Shown here piece by piece: positions 1 through 11,213 of a stretch of 64,000 bases of DNA; positions within the stretch are counted from its first letter, which is position 1; every line of letters starts with the position of its first letter. The stretch is taken from contig JAIXMF010000009.1 of the NCBI GenBank assembly GCA_025201365.1, positions 496,001 through 560,000 on the forward strand, read 5' to 3'. The notes below the pieces were generated by a model, which was given only the letters and a program-made list of their open reading frames with translations, had not been told where the DNA came from and did not search any database. The position numbers and the translations under genes are program-made. The stretch comes from Syncephalis plumigaleata (lineage: Eukaryota > Zoopagomycota > Zoopagomycetes > Zoopagales > Piptocephalidaceae).

Positions 1-1502
1 GGACGTGTAGATGTCACACGATTATTCGTCTTTGTCTTTTGTCCCTTCAATTTAAGTTGATAATCCGCTAATAATCGGAACAATCCTCGTGCATTCACCG
101 TAAGACTGGTTAACACGTAACGCGCTGCTTTACCGTCCATCTCCTCCGATTTAGTCAATAGTACGTTGTCGTAGCTTGTCTCCACCAGGTAAGGTTCAAA
201 AGTGGTGCCATCATGTGCAAGCCATTTGAACTGCGCCATACTTGAACTATCCCATAGGAAACCCGAATGAATATGATCCACCGTGGCAATACAATGAATA
301 GATGGCGATTTAACAAGGGTGGCTAATACGGCACGAGCACGCTCTGATTGTAATCCGGAACACTCGATATTATGAATCAATAGATAGATGTGCTTGAATG
401 ACGAGGTTCGTGTTGATACTGGTTTCTTGCGTATATCCGCCAAATACTCGGTGATATGACGTGCTTGATCCAGTAGTGTACCGGCACTACGTGCAGCATC
501 CGGTAGTACACTTGTTATCTTCTCGATAATCTCCTTAGGTGACACGATAGGCGAGAAGCCATTCACTACAATAAGCGGTGCATCCGTGAGCATTTCCCGT
601 GCAAATCGATGTGTTAATCGTCTCTTTGATCCATAGCCGTAGATGAGTAGACTGAATCCTGAACGTAATTCGAAATACCATTGCTTAAACTGTTTCCTAT
701 ACAAGTGTTGCAATTGTGTCATTTCCGCTTGATGACTCGATTGATATTGTTGAATGAGTGTAGTGAATTCACCGCGTTCCAATGGTGGTAACGAAGCCAT
801 CGTGTTATTCGAGGTAAGATTACTGCCACCGCGCGTTATGAAGAATCTACTGGTGCTGGCACCTACATGATAAGCATTGATAGTGCCACCTGCTTGTTCT
901 TCATCTTCATCGTCATCGTCATTATTATGTTGATTATATAGATCACTTAATAGATTGGTTGTTGTAGATGCTGATGATGATGGTTCAATGATCTTTGACG
1001 GTGAAGTTGGTTCAACAAGCGGTATACCCGTCTCTTCCAATGATCGTTTCCTTCTTCTACGTGATGGTGTCAAGGCAGATCTTGGTGTTGATGGTAATGC
1101 TGTAGTTGCTGTTGTTGCTGTTGCCACTACTGGCTTATCCATGGCTGTGATGGTTAATGCAATATTACTACTCTGTCTACTAGGAAGCAAGTCGTTCTCG
1201 GCCAGGTCATATTCTTGATTCTCTTTGCCGTTATCGTCACTTTGACTGTCTGACATGGCGCGGGACACCTTATGTCCTGACCTTTTAGTTACGATATCCG
1301 CGGTGAAACTCTGAGCTAGTGCTCGTCCGTAGACACGTCGCGCTCCACGTCGTTGCTGTTGCTGGTCTGAATCGTTAGATTCCTCTGTCTTGCACAAATC
1401 AATAATATACGCGGGTACATCATCATTCTCGGTTAGGTTCTTTTGCGATAGAGCCGCAGTTGAACTGGCACTAGATGAACGACGTTGTCCCTTAGCAGAC
1501 AT
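1..1502 (-). CDS. ORC2: Origin recognition complex subunit 2 (partial, C-terminus off the left edge)
   Basis: ORC2 is a core subunit of the six-protein complex that marks replication origins in the nucleus and loads MCM. The ATG is at 1502-1500 and one open frame runs to the window edge with no intron. The first ~270 residues are polar and low-complexity (acidic runs, S/T-rich, basic patches), as in the disordered ORC2 N-terminus. The conserved core follows, including the AAA-like strand LLIYGYGSKRRLTHRF, then VVNGFSPIVSPKEI and LIHNIECSGL; these are family hallmarks, although ORC2 lacks a working ATPase site. The C-terminal winged-helix region is not in the window. It diverges from SMU1 across a 176-bp spacer. 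Confidence 0.93.
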   Translation of the reverse strand, partial: MSAKGQRRSSSASSTAALSQKNLTENDDVPAYIIDLCKTEESNDSDQQQQRRGARRVYGRALAQSFTADIVTKRSGHKVSRAMSDSQSDDNGKENQEYDLAENDLLPSRQSSNIALTITAMDKPVVATATTATTALPSTPRSALTPSRRRRKRSLEETGIPLVEPTSPSKIIEPSSSASTTTNLLSDLYNQHNNDDDDEDEEQAGGTINAYHVGASTSRFFITRGGSNLTSNNTMASLPPLERGEFTTLIQQYQSSHQAEMTQLQHLYRKQFKQWYFELRSGFSLLIYGYGSKRRLTHRFAREMLTDAPLIVVNGFSPIVSPKEIIEKITSVLPDAARSAGTLLDQARHITEYLADIRKKPVSTRTSSFKHIYLLIHNIECSGLQSERARAVLATLVKSPSIHCIATVDHIHSGFLWDSSSMAQFKWLAHDGTTFEPYLVETSYDNVLLTKSEEMDGKAARYVLTSLTVNARGLFRLLADYQLKLKGQKTKTNNRVTSTR

Positions 1503-1678
1503 GATAGAAAGGAGTTTAATAAGGAAGAAGAAAATACGCAAGAAAAGAAATAAAGCCTGTATCAATTTATTATGATAACAGGAATGTAAATGTGATGCAT
1601 CATTTTTATCGCGTTTACTTCATAAAGCATTCGTTGTAGTCACTTTTTCCTTACTTTTAGTCAATCAGTTCTACTAAC
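1503..1678. promoter_or_regulatory. Divergent promoter shared by ORC2 and SMU1
   Basis: The two start codons face away from each other across only 176 bp, so both promoters must lie here or overlap the 5' ends. The sequence is AT-rich with a pyrimidine stretch near the SMU1 side. I see no motif I can name with confidence. Confidence 0.5.
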
Positions 1679-4067
1679 ATGTCGATTGATATAGAATCAG
1701 CCGAGTAAGTAGATATATATACTATAGATTAATACGTGACTAACTTGCTGATAATAGTGTTATTCGGTTGATTCAGCAATTTCTTAAGGAGAACAAATTG
1801 ACAGGCACTTTACGCGCTTTACAAGTAAGTATGAATTCGCAATAAGACAATATATGCAACCTAGTTAACCAATAGCTATTAGGAAGAAACGTCTATTGCT
1901 CTGAATACTGTAGATTCAGTGGATGATTTCAGCAATGATATTAAACAAGGTCGTTGGGATTCAGTGTTGCGTACGGTGGCTCAGTTAATGTTGCCACCTA
2001 GTAAACTATACGATTTATATGAGCAGGTACGGATGTAACCATTAACAATATACACACACACATATATATATATCAATGCTAATAGTAATAATGATTGTTG
2101 CTTTAGATTATATTAGAGTTGCTCGAGTTACGTGAATTAGGTGCAGCTCGTTCGTTACTTCGTGAAACGGATGTTATGCATTCAATGCAAAGTAAACATG
2201 CTGAACGTTATCTACATCTAGAAGGATTAATGTCACGTATCATGTTTGATCCACGTGAGGTATAGCTAAAGAAACTATTGCAATCTATTAATTACTCATC
2301 TGCTTCGTTACTAGGCCTATCAAGGAGAAACGAAAGAGAAACGACGTAAAGCAATTGCACAAGGTATATTCCTATTAATATACATATCTATAATGAATGA
2401 TATCTAATATCATTGACTGATTGATTAGCACTCTCTAATGAAGTCATCTCCGTACCACCATCTCGTCTATTGACCTTATTGGGTCAGTCGTTAAAATGGC
2501 AGCAAGAACAGGGAATTGTTCAACCTGGTATGGCATTTGATCTATTTCGTAATTCAGTACCTGTGGTGGAAGCAGAGATGGACGCCATTCCTGATCGACA
2601 ATATACAAAGATTCGAGTGAGTTATAACTGACTATATCTTCATAGATATCAATGATGCTTATAATGAATGTATCTAGTTTTCTAAGAAGCAACACGCTAA
2701 TTGCTGTCTATTCTCACCGGATGGACAGTATTTAGTAACGGGTAGCATGGATGGTATCATTGAAGTGTGGAACTATCTTAGTGGCAAACTACGTCGTGAT
2801 CTTAAATATCAAGCAGAGGTAAGCTTACTTCTACTACCGAGTACTACTTGCTAATAAAAGCATCTAATTCATCCATTTAGGATAATCTAATGCTCATGGA
2901 GGATGCAGTCATTTGTCTTAGTTTCAATAAGCAAAGTGATCATTTAGCATCTGGTTCGCAGAATGGTCACATTATTGTACGTTTACTACTTGTACTAAAT
3001 AGATGTGTAAGATATCAATACTAATCATCAAGTAGATATGGAAGATACAGACGGGACAGATGGTACGACAATTCACGGCACATCATCAAGCAGTTACATG
3101 TGTTGATTTCTCACCAGATGGTACACAAATACTTAGTGCTAGTCAAGAAGGATTAATACGGTAACTATCTATCTATTAATATATATATGTATACATTATA
3201 ATAACGATTATTACTATTAGTATTTATGGATTGAAATCGGGTAAAATGCTCAAGGAATTACGTGGACATACAAGTTCCGTGAATAAAGCATTATTCGTAG
3301 CGAATGGTACCAAGATCATTAGTGGTGATAATGATGGTGCCATCAAGGTGAGTTGTTTATGTATTCTATCAGTATTGAGCATGTTCACTAACTATTATAT
3401 TATATAATGAGTCTATTAGATATGGAATGCTAAATCAGCCATTTGCCTATTGACTATTGATCTACGTGAATCAAAGAGTGCAGTGGCAGCTACCATCGGT
3501 GGTTCATCTATCAGTGCCATGACAGTATTAAAAGATGACAATAATGTGATTATTAGTAATAGAAGCATGACAGTATCTCAATTATCACTTATGGGCAAGG
3601 TAAACGAGTGTAAACTATTTGTTATTAGCTAGTATCTTATAATATGTATGTATGTATGTATGTACACTACTAGGTAACACGTAGATTTATGGTAGATGAA
3701 CATCAACAACATTTAGCAATGGATTGTCTATTATCACCACAAGGCACGATACTCTACGTGTTGTGCGAGGATGGTCACTTGTATTGCTTTAACGTGACAA
3801 CCGGTGAATGTCTACGTACATTAAAGGTGAGTATGATGACTATGATTATTAGTTGATTTATTAATAAAACTAGACATGCATGTATTAAATACAAAAGAGA
3901 AATCGTGATTATAAAGACTAATACTTCCATTCCTATTACTATTACTCTATACTTTATATTATGTATAGGTGACAGAGGGTGAACCCATTGGTATGACACA
4001 TCATCCACAGGCCAATATTCTCGCCGTATTTGCCGATAATGGCGAGATCACTCTATGGAAGACCTAG
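1679..4067 (+). CDS. SMU1: Spliceosome factor SMU1 (LisH-CTLH-WD40)
   Basis: SMU1 works with RED in the spliceosomal B complex and is needed for activation. The protein is assembled from about 13 exons joined by short GT-AG introns, all keeping frame. Domains in order: an N-terminal LisH helix ([20 protein letters not shown]), a CTLH-like region through about residue 130, then a WD40 propeller starting near [19 protein letters not shown] with repeats ending in IEVWN, IIIWK, IRIYG, IKIWN, LYCFN and ITLWK. The stop follows the last blade directly, as in the human protein. It converges on ADA3 with only 11 bp between the stop codons, so their 3' UTRs must overlap. No frame breaks were seen, unlike many genes further right. 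Confidence 0.95.
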
Positions 4068-4078
4068 GTAGCACAGCA

Positions 4079-6146
4079 CTAAGTGGTGAATATACTTTTC
4101 TCGGGAATACCAAGTCGTTCTGGCGAGAAGATACGACCGATACTATCCACGAATCGTCTACGTCGATCGAGTGCACTGACGGCCGTGTCTGATAGACCAG
4201 CCTTGGGACCGCCTAACTTTTTACGTTTCGTCTTCTTTACACGCTACAACAATGAACAAATTATAGGATGATCATCGCATATTAATAAAAAGAACTAGCA
4301 ATATCCATTAGTGACACTTACATGACGTCTAGCGAATGATTGTTCAACATGTCGATCCAACTCATCCAGTATTTGTTGATATTCCTGATAGCCCAAATAG
4401 TCGTGAACAATGCTGATAAGCTTACGTTTACGCTGTGTGTTGGCTGCTTCGACTTCACGTAATTCCCGTTGTAATGCTCGTAATTCACCGCAAATCTCAT
4501 CATCCTCGGCTGCTTGCCAATCAATCTACCATCATCAATGGGATTAGTAGTTATTACTTGATGAGTGTACTCGTTATTATAGCTTACCCCTTCTGCATCC
4601 AATAGATCGAGATGCATTAATTCGCGTTTTAGTCGTTCCTCCACACTAATAAGATCGGTATGTAGTTTGGATGGACGTATACTCTCCACATCCCTACCGA
4701 AATCCATAGGGATACCAATGTCATTACGTAGTAGTGCACTAATAATACGCTCGGTAAGTGGTCCACACGATATTGCATCGGTTTCTAATAGATCATCTGA
4801 GAGGATTTGATCTGGATGACCACCAGCTGGTAATGGTCGATCTGACTTTGCTGTATCGTTCTTGTTACGCTCGAGATCAGGTATTAAGGCACGATCTTCC
4901 TCGGCCCATACTTGCAAGTAATGTCTACCCAATAGCGGTATAAGATAGGGACCAACATCGTCATCCTATATATGTAATGGATATATATATATATTAGTAT
5001 AAATTAATCATGGATACATGATCAATGTAATAGTAACCTTTTCTTCTAGAAAGCGTATATCAGCATCTGTTAATGGTCGAAAATATGGTTCGAGTGAATT
5101 CCAAAACACATGAATTGGTACTTGATTCGTAATCTTCGGTCGGACACATTCCTCATCAGGTGGTGGTTGCTCTTGTTTTTGTTGTTGCTTTTGCTGTTGT
5201 TGCTGTTGCTGCTGCTGTTGTTGTTCACGATTACGTCGTGCATTTGCTATGATAATCATTACAATAGTTGATAAAAAGACATGTATATTACTTTATATTA
5301 CTAACTTACCATTATTACCACTACCCTTCTTGATCTGATTAGACCGTCCTTTCTTACTAGCACGCTATATCGAATTATGCATTAGTGTGCATCGCATTAG
5401 TGTTGTTCAATGCTCGTATTAACTTGTATGTCTACCTTTTCTGTTCCACGTAATACAATATTCGTATCTGGTAATTCTTCCTTTACTGTCGTTTCTGTAA
5501 TCATGTTAATAATCAATTGAGAGTTAATCATCATCATCATCTTACCATTCGTATCACGGTCAGGTCTTCGACGTCTATATATATATCAAGTATTAGTAGC
5601 ATAATTGTAATTATATTCCTATTAATTACCTTGTATCTGACAAAGGTTCAGCAGTTAGGGGTTTGATTGATTGACGACGTCCTATTGATCAATGCAATAA
5701 AGGAATATCGCTTAGTCTAGTTCATTCTCATATATATATATTCTAGACAAGAAAGATACCATACCTAAAGGTGTGCTATTGCCAGAAGAAGTACCGGCAA
5801 CACCGCCTCCATGACTACGTGTACTCGTAATAGCGTCGATCTTAACAGGTGCTGTATGCTTAGTAGGTGTTGCAGGTCGAGATCGTTCCTCGGTTAGTTG
5901 TTTTAGACATTCTGCATCGGTACGCAACCGATCTAATCGTGTCTCTGCCAGACTAGATATAGCTTGCAGTTCATCGTGCAACTCGCGTAGCTCTCGCAGA
6001 GACGGCAAGTTCGTTAAATCAAGTGAGCCAGCTTCCATGATCGTCGCATCAGACGACAATTCGCTCAAAATCTTGTGTATATTCACTCGTTCTCCCTCCA
6101 GCGCATATGGTTCATGCGGGAATCTCCGTGAATCCAAGGGTGACAT
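4079..6146 (-). CDS. NGG1: SAGA/ADA histone acetyltransferase subunit Ada3/Ngg1
   Basis: Ada3 links Gcn5 and Ada2 in the nuclear SAGA/ADA acetyltransferase module. The ATG at 6146-6144 (MSPLDSRRF) is chosen; the frame extends upstream but has no earlier ATG. Parts in order: an N-terminal heptad-like helix (LRELRELHDELQAISSLAE), a basic/acidic disordered middle with a polyglutamine run (Q11 then mixed Q/K), the core PIHVFWNSLEPYFRPLTDAD with LLGRHYLQVWAEED, and the C-terminal Ada3 domain (EICGELRALQRELREVEAAN) ending in a basic tail. Several short introns interrupt it. The motif order and the C-terminal domain make the family assignment firm. The polyQ run is a likely site of length variation. 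Confidence 0.92.
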
Positions 6147-6327
6147 TGTTTTTTGTTTACGATACAATAAAGTGGTAGGGCGTACTAATAACAGGTAGAA
6201 GAGTGGAGAGGATCAAGGTGGATGAGTAGGTAGAGAAAAAAGAAGTAGGATTTCATATGGATAACATGGCTGATCTGCCTTGCTTATTTCAATCTCTCAT
6301 TCTTTGATGATTATTTAAATACAGTGT

Positions 6328-6556
6328 TTTTCCAACCAATTAGCGCATTTATCCTTTAACATTTGCTCTTTATTAACAGATAGATTAATACAATTGTTAA
6401 CACCATTATCGCATTACTATTATTATTGAGTAGTTGTTATGGCCCTAGCAGTTGAGGGAGATGTTAATGATCGTGATATCATCTATCATAATTAGTGATA
6501 ACTATCATTTATTCGTAAAAACAGAAGGCTAACTGCGCAAATTGGATGGAAAAAGC
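6328..6556. mobile_element. MITE-like element, copy a (near complete, inverted ends)
   Basis: About 225 bp with imperfect terminal inverted repeats. The left end begins TTTTTCCAACCAATTAGCGC near 6328; the right end, read in reverse complement from about 6556, begins CTTTTTCCATCCAATTTGCG. The inside is AT-rich and non-coding. Related copies lie near 20788, 33636, 44061 and 52003. No clear target-site duplication is seen. It fits a non-autonomous DNA transposon (MITE), but the parent family cannot be named from this window. Confidence 0.6.
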
Positions 6557-6670
6557 CAGTACATATTTTCTGCTTTCTCTTTATGAATGAACTTTTGAGT
6601 AATTATGTTTATTATCAATAATAAACGATGAGATTACTGGGGATATTCGAAGCCATTTGAGCACCTAGTA

Positions 6671-6937
6671 TTATGGCTGTGTTTTGTAGGATGATTTATC
6701 ATCGTCGCATTGAGGCTTATCACAACAGTCAGGATATGGCAGATATGAATTGCCTGGTACGATACGACATTTCTCTGGATCAATCTTGAAAGCAGGGCAG
6801 CCCAGATAGCCTATATTGCCATTTGAATCAACGGTACGCTTGGCACATATAGGCTTTTCTGGAGTAGTTGCTCCTTCGGTGATTGCCACGGCCAAAGTGA
6901 GGACAACGGCGCAAATAGTGATGATAGATTGCTTCAT
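6671..6937 (-). CDS. Small secreted cysteine-rich protein, SVWC-like
   Basis: A single-exon 88-residue protein. The ATG at 6937-6935 opens a clear signal peptide (MKQSIITICAVVLTLAVAI, predicted cut near EGA). The mature part has six cysteines spaced C-x15-C-x9-C-x13-CC-x4-C and contains YPDCCDKPQC. The YPxCC..C signature is typical of the single-domain von Willebrand factor type C (SVWC) family known mainly from arthropods and venom la1-like peptides; here the first cysteine pair of that fold is missing. Function is unknown: a secreted binding or defence-related peptide is possible. The family call is an inference from one motif, but secretion is well supported. It lies alone between a MITE and a gene-poor stretch. 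Confidence 0.6.
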   Translation of the reverse strand: MKQSIITICAVVLTLAVAITEGATTPEKPICAKRTVDSNGNIGYLGCPAFKIDPEKCRIVPGNSYLPYPDCCDKPQCDDDKSSYKTQP

Positions 6938-7746
6938 GTTGATGCTAACTTGCTTACAGGGATAATGAGCCAAAGAATAGAAAAGATTATGATGTGAATG
7001 TTGATGTTGATGTTGGGGTTGATGAATTCAAAATGGGTGACTATTTATAATGATTTACATCTAGGATATAGCATGACAATCCACTATAGTACATATCCCA
7101 ATCTTCCTTGATGCTTCATAGACATGGTGCTAAGAATAGATTGTAACTACTAGTCAATAGCAAGGAGAACCGGCATAGTTTATCCGTCTACTAATACATT
7201 GTCAGTCCCTCTTCTCTGCAAACAGGTATAATGAATACAGGCTTCTCCTAAATTGCCTATTATATCATTAGGCCTTTACTTTCTAGAATAGATCGTCTCT
7301 TCTAAACCATTGACATACGTCCATTATAGCTTGACTGAAACGTCGAATAACCAATAATTGAATAGATGATATAAAGACAACTGCAAGTATACCACAATGA
7401 ATAGATCGACAAAGGGTAAGGGTCTTCCAGCTTGGAAGAGGCATCAGTACATCTAAATTTAACCGCAATGGATGACTCCTCCTTTAGAGAGAGCAAATCA
7501 TTTCGAATGAAACGTGTAGAGCAGAAAAGAGAATAATTTACATGTTGCAACACACGGTTACAAAGAGAGAGAGAATCAAACATGTAGTAAATATTGATTC
7601 AAATCAAGTGCATCTACTTTTGTTGTAGTAAAGCCATTTCATATCATATCATATCAATGTTATTTATCATTAGAATAGTCATAGTAGTAATAGCACGCAT
7701 ACATCTGTTTATCTATCTAGTTTGCAGTACATGTATTTAATCAAAT
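6938..7746. other. Spacer without a supported gene
   Basis: AT-rich sequence between the secreted peptide gene and UBC12. Two overlapping minus-strand frames of 60-90 codons exist at about 7283-7583 but have no domain, no neighbouring exon and no conserved look. It probably holds the promoter of the small secreted gene and the 3' UTR of UBC12. Confidence 0.4.
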
Positions 7747-8629
7747 TTAAGCTACGAGCACATTGTCAAAGCGTTCTGAATTAACATAACCACCACGCAT
7801 ACTCTCAGTGACGTGTCGTTTGAATCGTTCGCAATTGGAGCGCAAATCCTCGGCCGCTTCTACTCGTATGCGACATTAGCATTTGCCCCTTGTTACGCGC
7901 TCATCAATATAGCACAACTTACCTTTATTCAACGGATCATCTGCATTCGGTTCTAGGAAGAGGAATTGCAAACCAATAATGACGGAATGTAGATTCAATA
8001 CGGGTTTCCAATCTTCACGAAGAATATTAAGGCACACATTTCCTTCCAAATCAATATTGGGATGATAAATCTGTATTCATCATGTTAGCATACGCGCCTA
8101 CGCACACACTACGACAATTCGTACTAACCTTTTGCGTGCACAATACTTTAGGTGCTTTATGTGGATAATTGCCATCGATCTTGAAGGTGAATTTGAATCG
8201 ACCACCACGATAGATGCCTACATGATACGTAATATAGTGTAACATATCATTAATATCATTAATAACAATACTGTCACGTATTGCATGAATCTTACCTTCA
8301 TCAGGAGTGATCGTCAAGTCAAAGTTAAGTATATCTTCTGGATCTGGGAAGTGCATTTTAATAGTGTTTGGTAGATCATCCAGTTCACTCATATCTATAT
8401 ATACGTGTATATATGTTATAGTAGTAGAGTAAGTAAACTGGATCAACTAGGGAATGTAGTCCAACATCGACAACTGACACGCATGCATGCACACACATGC
8501 GCGCGTACGCTTTTCCATATCGCGTGTTCTTTCTTTACCTTTTTGTACACGAATCTGTGCCGCCGATTGCTTCGGCTTCCTCTTGTCCGATTCGGCGGCT
8601 TCCTTTTTCATCGACCAAATCTTAATCAT
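7747..8629 (-). CDS. UBC12: NEDD8-conjugating enzyme E2 UBC12
   Basis: This E2 accepts NEDD8/Rub1 from the Ula1-Uba3 E1 and passes it to cullins. The N-terminus [11 protein letters not shown] plus SAAQIRVQK matches the UBC12-specific extension that docks on Uba3. The UBC fold follows ([20 protein letters not shown]) with the HPN motif and the active-site Cys in [20 protein letters not shown], then [18 protein letters not shown] and the C-terminal MRGGYV. Four short introns interrupt it; the first joins K|D of QIRVQKD across a GTAAAG donor. Length and motifs fit a full enzyme, and no key residue is missing. Confidence 0.95.
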
Positions 8630-8826
8630 GTTGAATAGACTTTTTATGAAATACGAGACGCTCTCTTTTTTAGTATGTGGTATAGATGAAACAATGAATA
8701 ATAGAAACAGAGATCACGGCAACGACAGGCTAGAATTGTTGTTGTTGTTGTTGCTAAAGAGGAGAGGGAATCCACGGATGAAGACGAAAAGGAAAGTGGA
8801 TACGAGATGGGAGAACAACAACATCA

Positions 8827-8980
8827 CACATTCTGTGTCATGATGTTACAACCGTGATTATTGACTCACCGCCATTATTCATTAATTATTTTCATACTAT
8901 CACGTTTGTATATGTACGTATTATGTATGTACGTGCATATTTACGCATGCCATTAAACCTGGCAGTCAACGCTCTTATTG
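8827..8980. repeat. Dispersed short repeat R, copy 1
   Basis: This stretch shares three ordered blocks with 20888-20970: CACATTCTGTGTCATGATG, GTATTATGTATGTACGT and GCATTAAAC(C/T)TGGCAGTC. Copy 1 carries about 70 bp of extra sequence between the first and second blocks. It is non-coding and has no inverted ends that I can see. Copy 2 lies just beside a MITE end, so the two families may be linked. Its origin is unknown. Confidence 0.55.
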
Positions 8981-9100
8981 GTATTGTTAATAAACCTACT
9001 TTATTCAAGGTTAATTTATTGATATATATATATCAATCAATCAATCATAAGATATGGCCTAACTATTCGTCTGCATAACGTGAATGATATCGTATTCCCA

Positions 9101-9711
9101 TCAATCATCTGCGGTAAATGCATATCGTACACGATCGACAGCCAGTAAACATTCCTTGCGAGCGTGCGCTGACTCGGCTCCTTGATCCTGGTATCCAAGT
9201 GGACCATGATCGCATTCTGCACAACAAAGGAAGCGTAAATTCGTCGAGATACTCTTCGTGGATTGTTCCGGCACTGGTCGGGAGAAACCCATATTATCAA
9301 AGGCGAATACATCGGTGACCATCCAGAATGCACCGTCAGTCGTAGTATTAGAGGAACTAGGCTGATGTTCACTATCGGTGTTTAATTGCAACTATATGTA
9401 TGTATGTATGTATAGATAGATAGATAGATAGATGCATGTTCATAAGCTAATTTCTTTCTTTATCTCGCTCGCTCGCTAGCAATAGTTCTGCTTACTGGTT
9501 GTGCGTCACGAGTGACTAGCATGGCCACACCCGCTCGTAATAATTTACACCGACATGCTTCGCGCGGACAATAGATATCCACGGCATTACGTCCACTATA
9601 CGTTGTTCCATCGAGTGTAAACGATTCAGCGAGCTCCTCTTGTTGTATAACACGAGCCAAGTCGTCTGTAACGACATTCAAACGTTGCAACGAGACCTGT
9701 GATGTCGTCAT
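9101..9711 (-). CDS. DSS4: Mss4/Dss4-type Rab guanine-nucleotide-free chaperone
   Basis: Mss4/Dss4 proteins bind exocytic Rab GTPases in the nucleotide-free state. The ATG at 9711-9709 (MTTSQVSLQRL) starts exon 1; one intron (about 9385-9490) joins it to the second exon. The Mss4 fold is seen in VDIYCPREACRCKLLRAG (zinc ligands CxxxxC), the loop FWMVTDVFAFDNMGFSRPV and LRFLCCAECDHGPLGY (second zinc pair CxxC). These match human RABIF in order and spacing. The C-terminus ends VDRVRYAFTADD. The zinc-binding Cys are all present. Confidence 0.9.
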
Positions 9712-11213
9712 TTGTAAATTCAAGAAAAAGGAAAAACAATGTTATAACGTACGAGTTGTTATTAGTTATTATTTCATCTTTTGTATATACGTATTTATTG
9801 TATATCCACCATCACACTCTACAAACATCTGCCTATCTCATTTATTAGGTTGGTATCAAGAAATCAAGCATGTATATGTCAATTGATAGAACCGTTAGCT
9901 TCTACCACTGAAACCGCATAATAGTAGGGCGCCCTGTTGTTTCTAAACTATCACCTAACACGTTGTAGCATATCTGAGTCTGCATGATTGTTACGGCGTG
10001 TAATTACGGCAAGGCCTACTACTCGTCTGGGATAACTTGGCACGAGTCTGTACATACGTGTATATACGTTTATCACATTTTCCATCTTTCCCGTTTAACA
10101 TGAACATGCCACTTCTTCTTTATCATCTAAGAATAAAAGAATTAATAGTATGTATACATACAACCATAGTCATTATAGATATTGAATAGTATTTTCTAAT
10201 GAAATGACGATGATGATAATGATGATGAACTATTACGAATTTATATTCGTATTTGATGCATCAATATAGCTTGTCCCTACAAAATCAACTCATTAGATTC
10301 CGATTTTTCCACTTCACACATGAGGTATAAACCTGATACAGCTTTTTTTCCTTCCTCAATAACACTCCTGGGTCTTTGTCTCTTTCTCTCTCTCTTTTTT
10401 CTGTGTCTGCCTCTCTGCCTCTCTGTTCTTTTCTCTATAACGCTTTCTGCTTATTACGTTCACTCGACTGTTCAGTCCACGAATAACGCTAAAGCAAGTT
10501 ATACTCTTGTACGCGTTCGTCTTCCATATACACACAGATACGCATACACATACACAACGCACACGTACACACAGACACAGACGCACATATAGCGCGGCAG
10601 TTCTTTATCTTAACGCATACATATAGTATACCACATATATATTAGACCAGAGTGGTTATTAGGCAAGTATTGCACCTTATTCCTTATCGGCATTGCCATC
10701 TAGGATCATCTTATTTGTTTACTTTGATTATTTCAGGTCCGTTTAATCCAGTTTATTATTATTCGTTCCTGGAATCCTTACCATATATTGTGGTTATCTC
10801 TCCTACTGCTTCTTCTGCTTTCACCTTTGTTGTTATTTCTCTCTGCTAACTAGTGCCATTGTATTGTATTGTTATAACAACATAGTTAGAGTCGCTTATC
10901 TGTCTCTTTTATTGGTCTTGTTGGGTACTTGCGTAGTAGTAAACCGGTATAGTAGCTACAGTGACCATCATTGTAGTACAGATTTATTGATCCACGATTT
11001 AATATATACGCATACACATATATATCCAACATTGCTCATTCATATATATATATATATATATATATCGACGACGTGCCCATTACTCCCTGCTTTTTTCCAT
11101 AATTAAGAGTCATCAACATCATCACCACCACCATCATTAGCAACAACAACAACAATAGTATCGTGTACAACCCCTTGTATCTACTATTCGTATAATCTAG
11201 TATAATCAACAAT
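9712..11213. other. Long spacer with pyrimidine tract and simple repeats
   Basis: About 1.5 kb between MSS4 and the DnaJ gene. A CT-rich tract at about 10378-10440, CA/CT-rich runs at 10528-10590 and a TA run at 11041-11066 precede the DnaJ start. The pyrimidine tract resembles the one upstream of 21478 (about 21180-21215), so both may mark promoters or long 5' leaders. Frames here are hydrophobic low-complexity artefacts. No RNA gene was recognised. Confidence 0.4.

Noticed and set aside
7283-7583. Two overlapping minus-strand frames of 60-90 codons
   Set aside because: No start context, domain or splice partner; two frames open at once suggest chance in AT-rich DNA.
10320-10592. Open frame of 90 codons with a hydrophobic leader
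   Set aside because: It runs through CT and CA simple repeats, has no homologue I recognise and no exon neighbours; the opposite strand is equally open.
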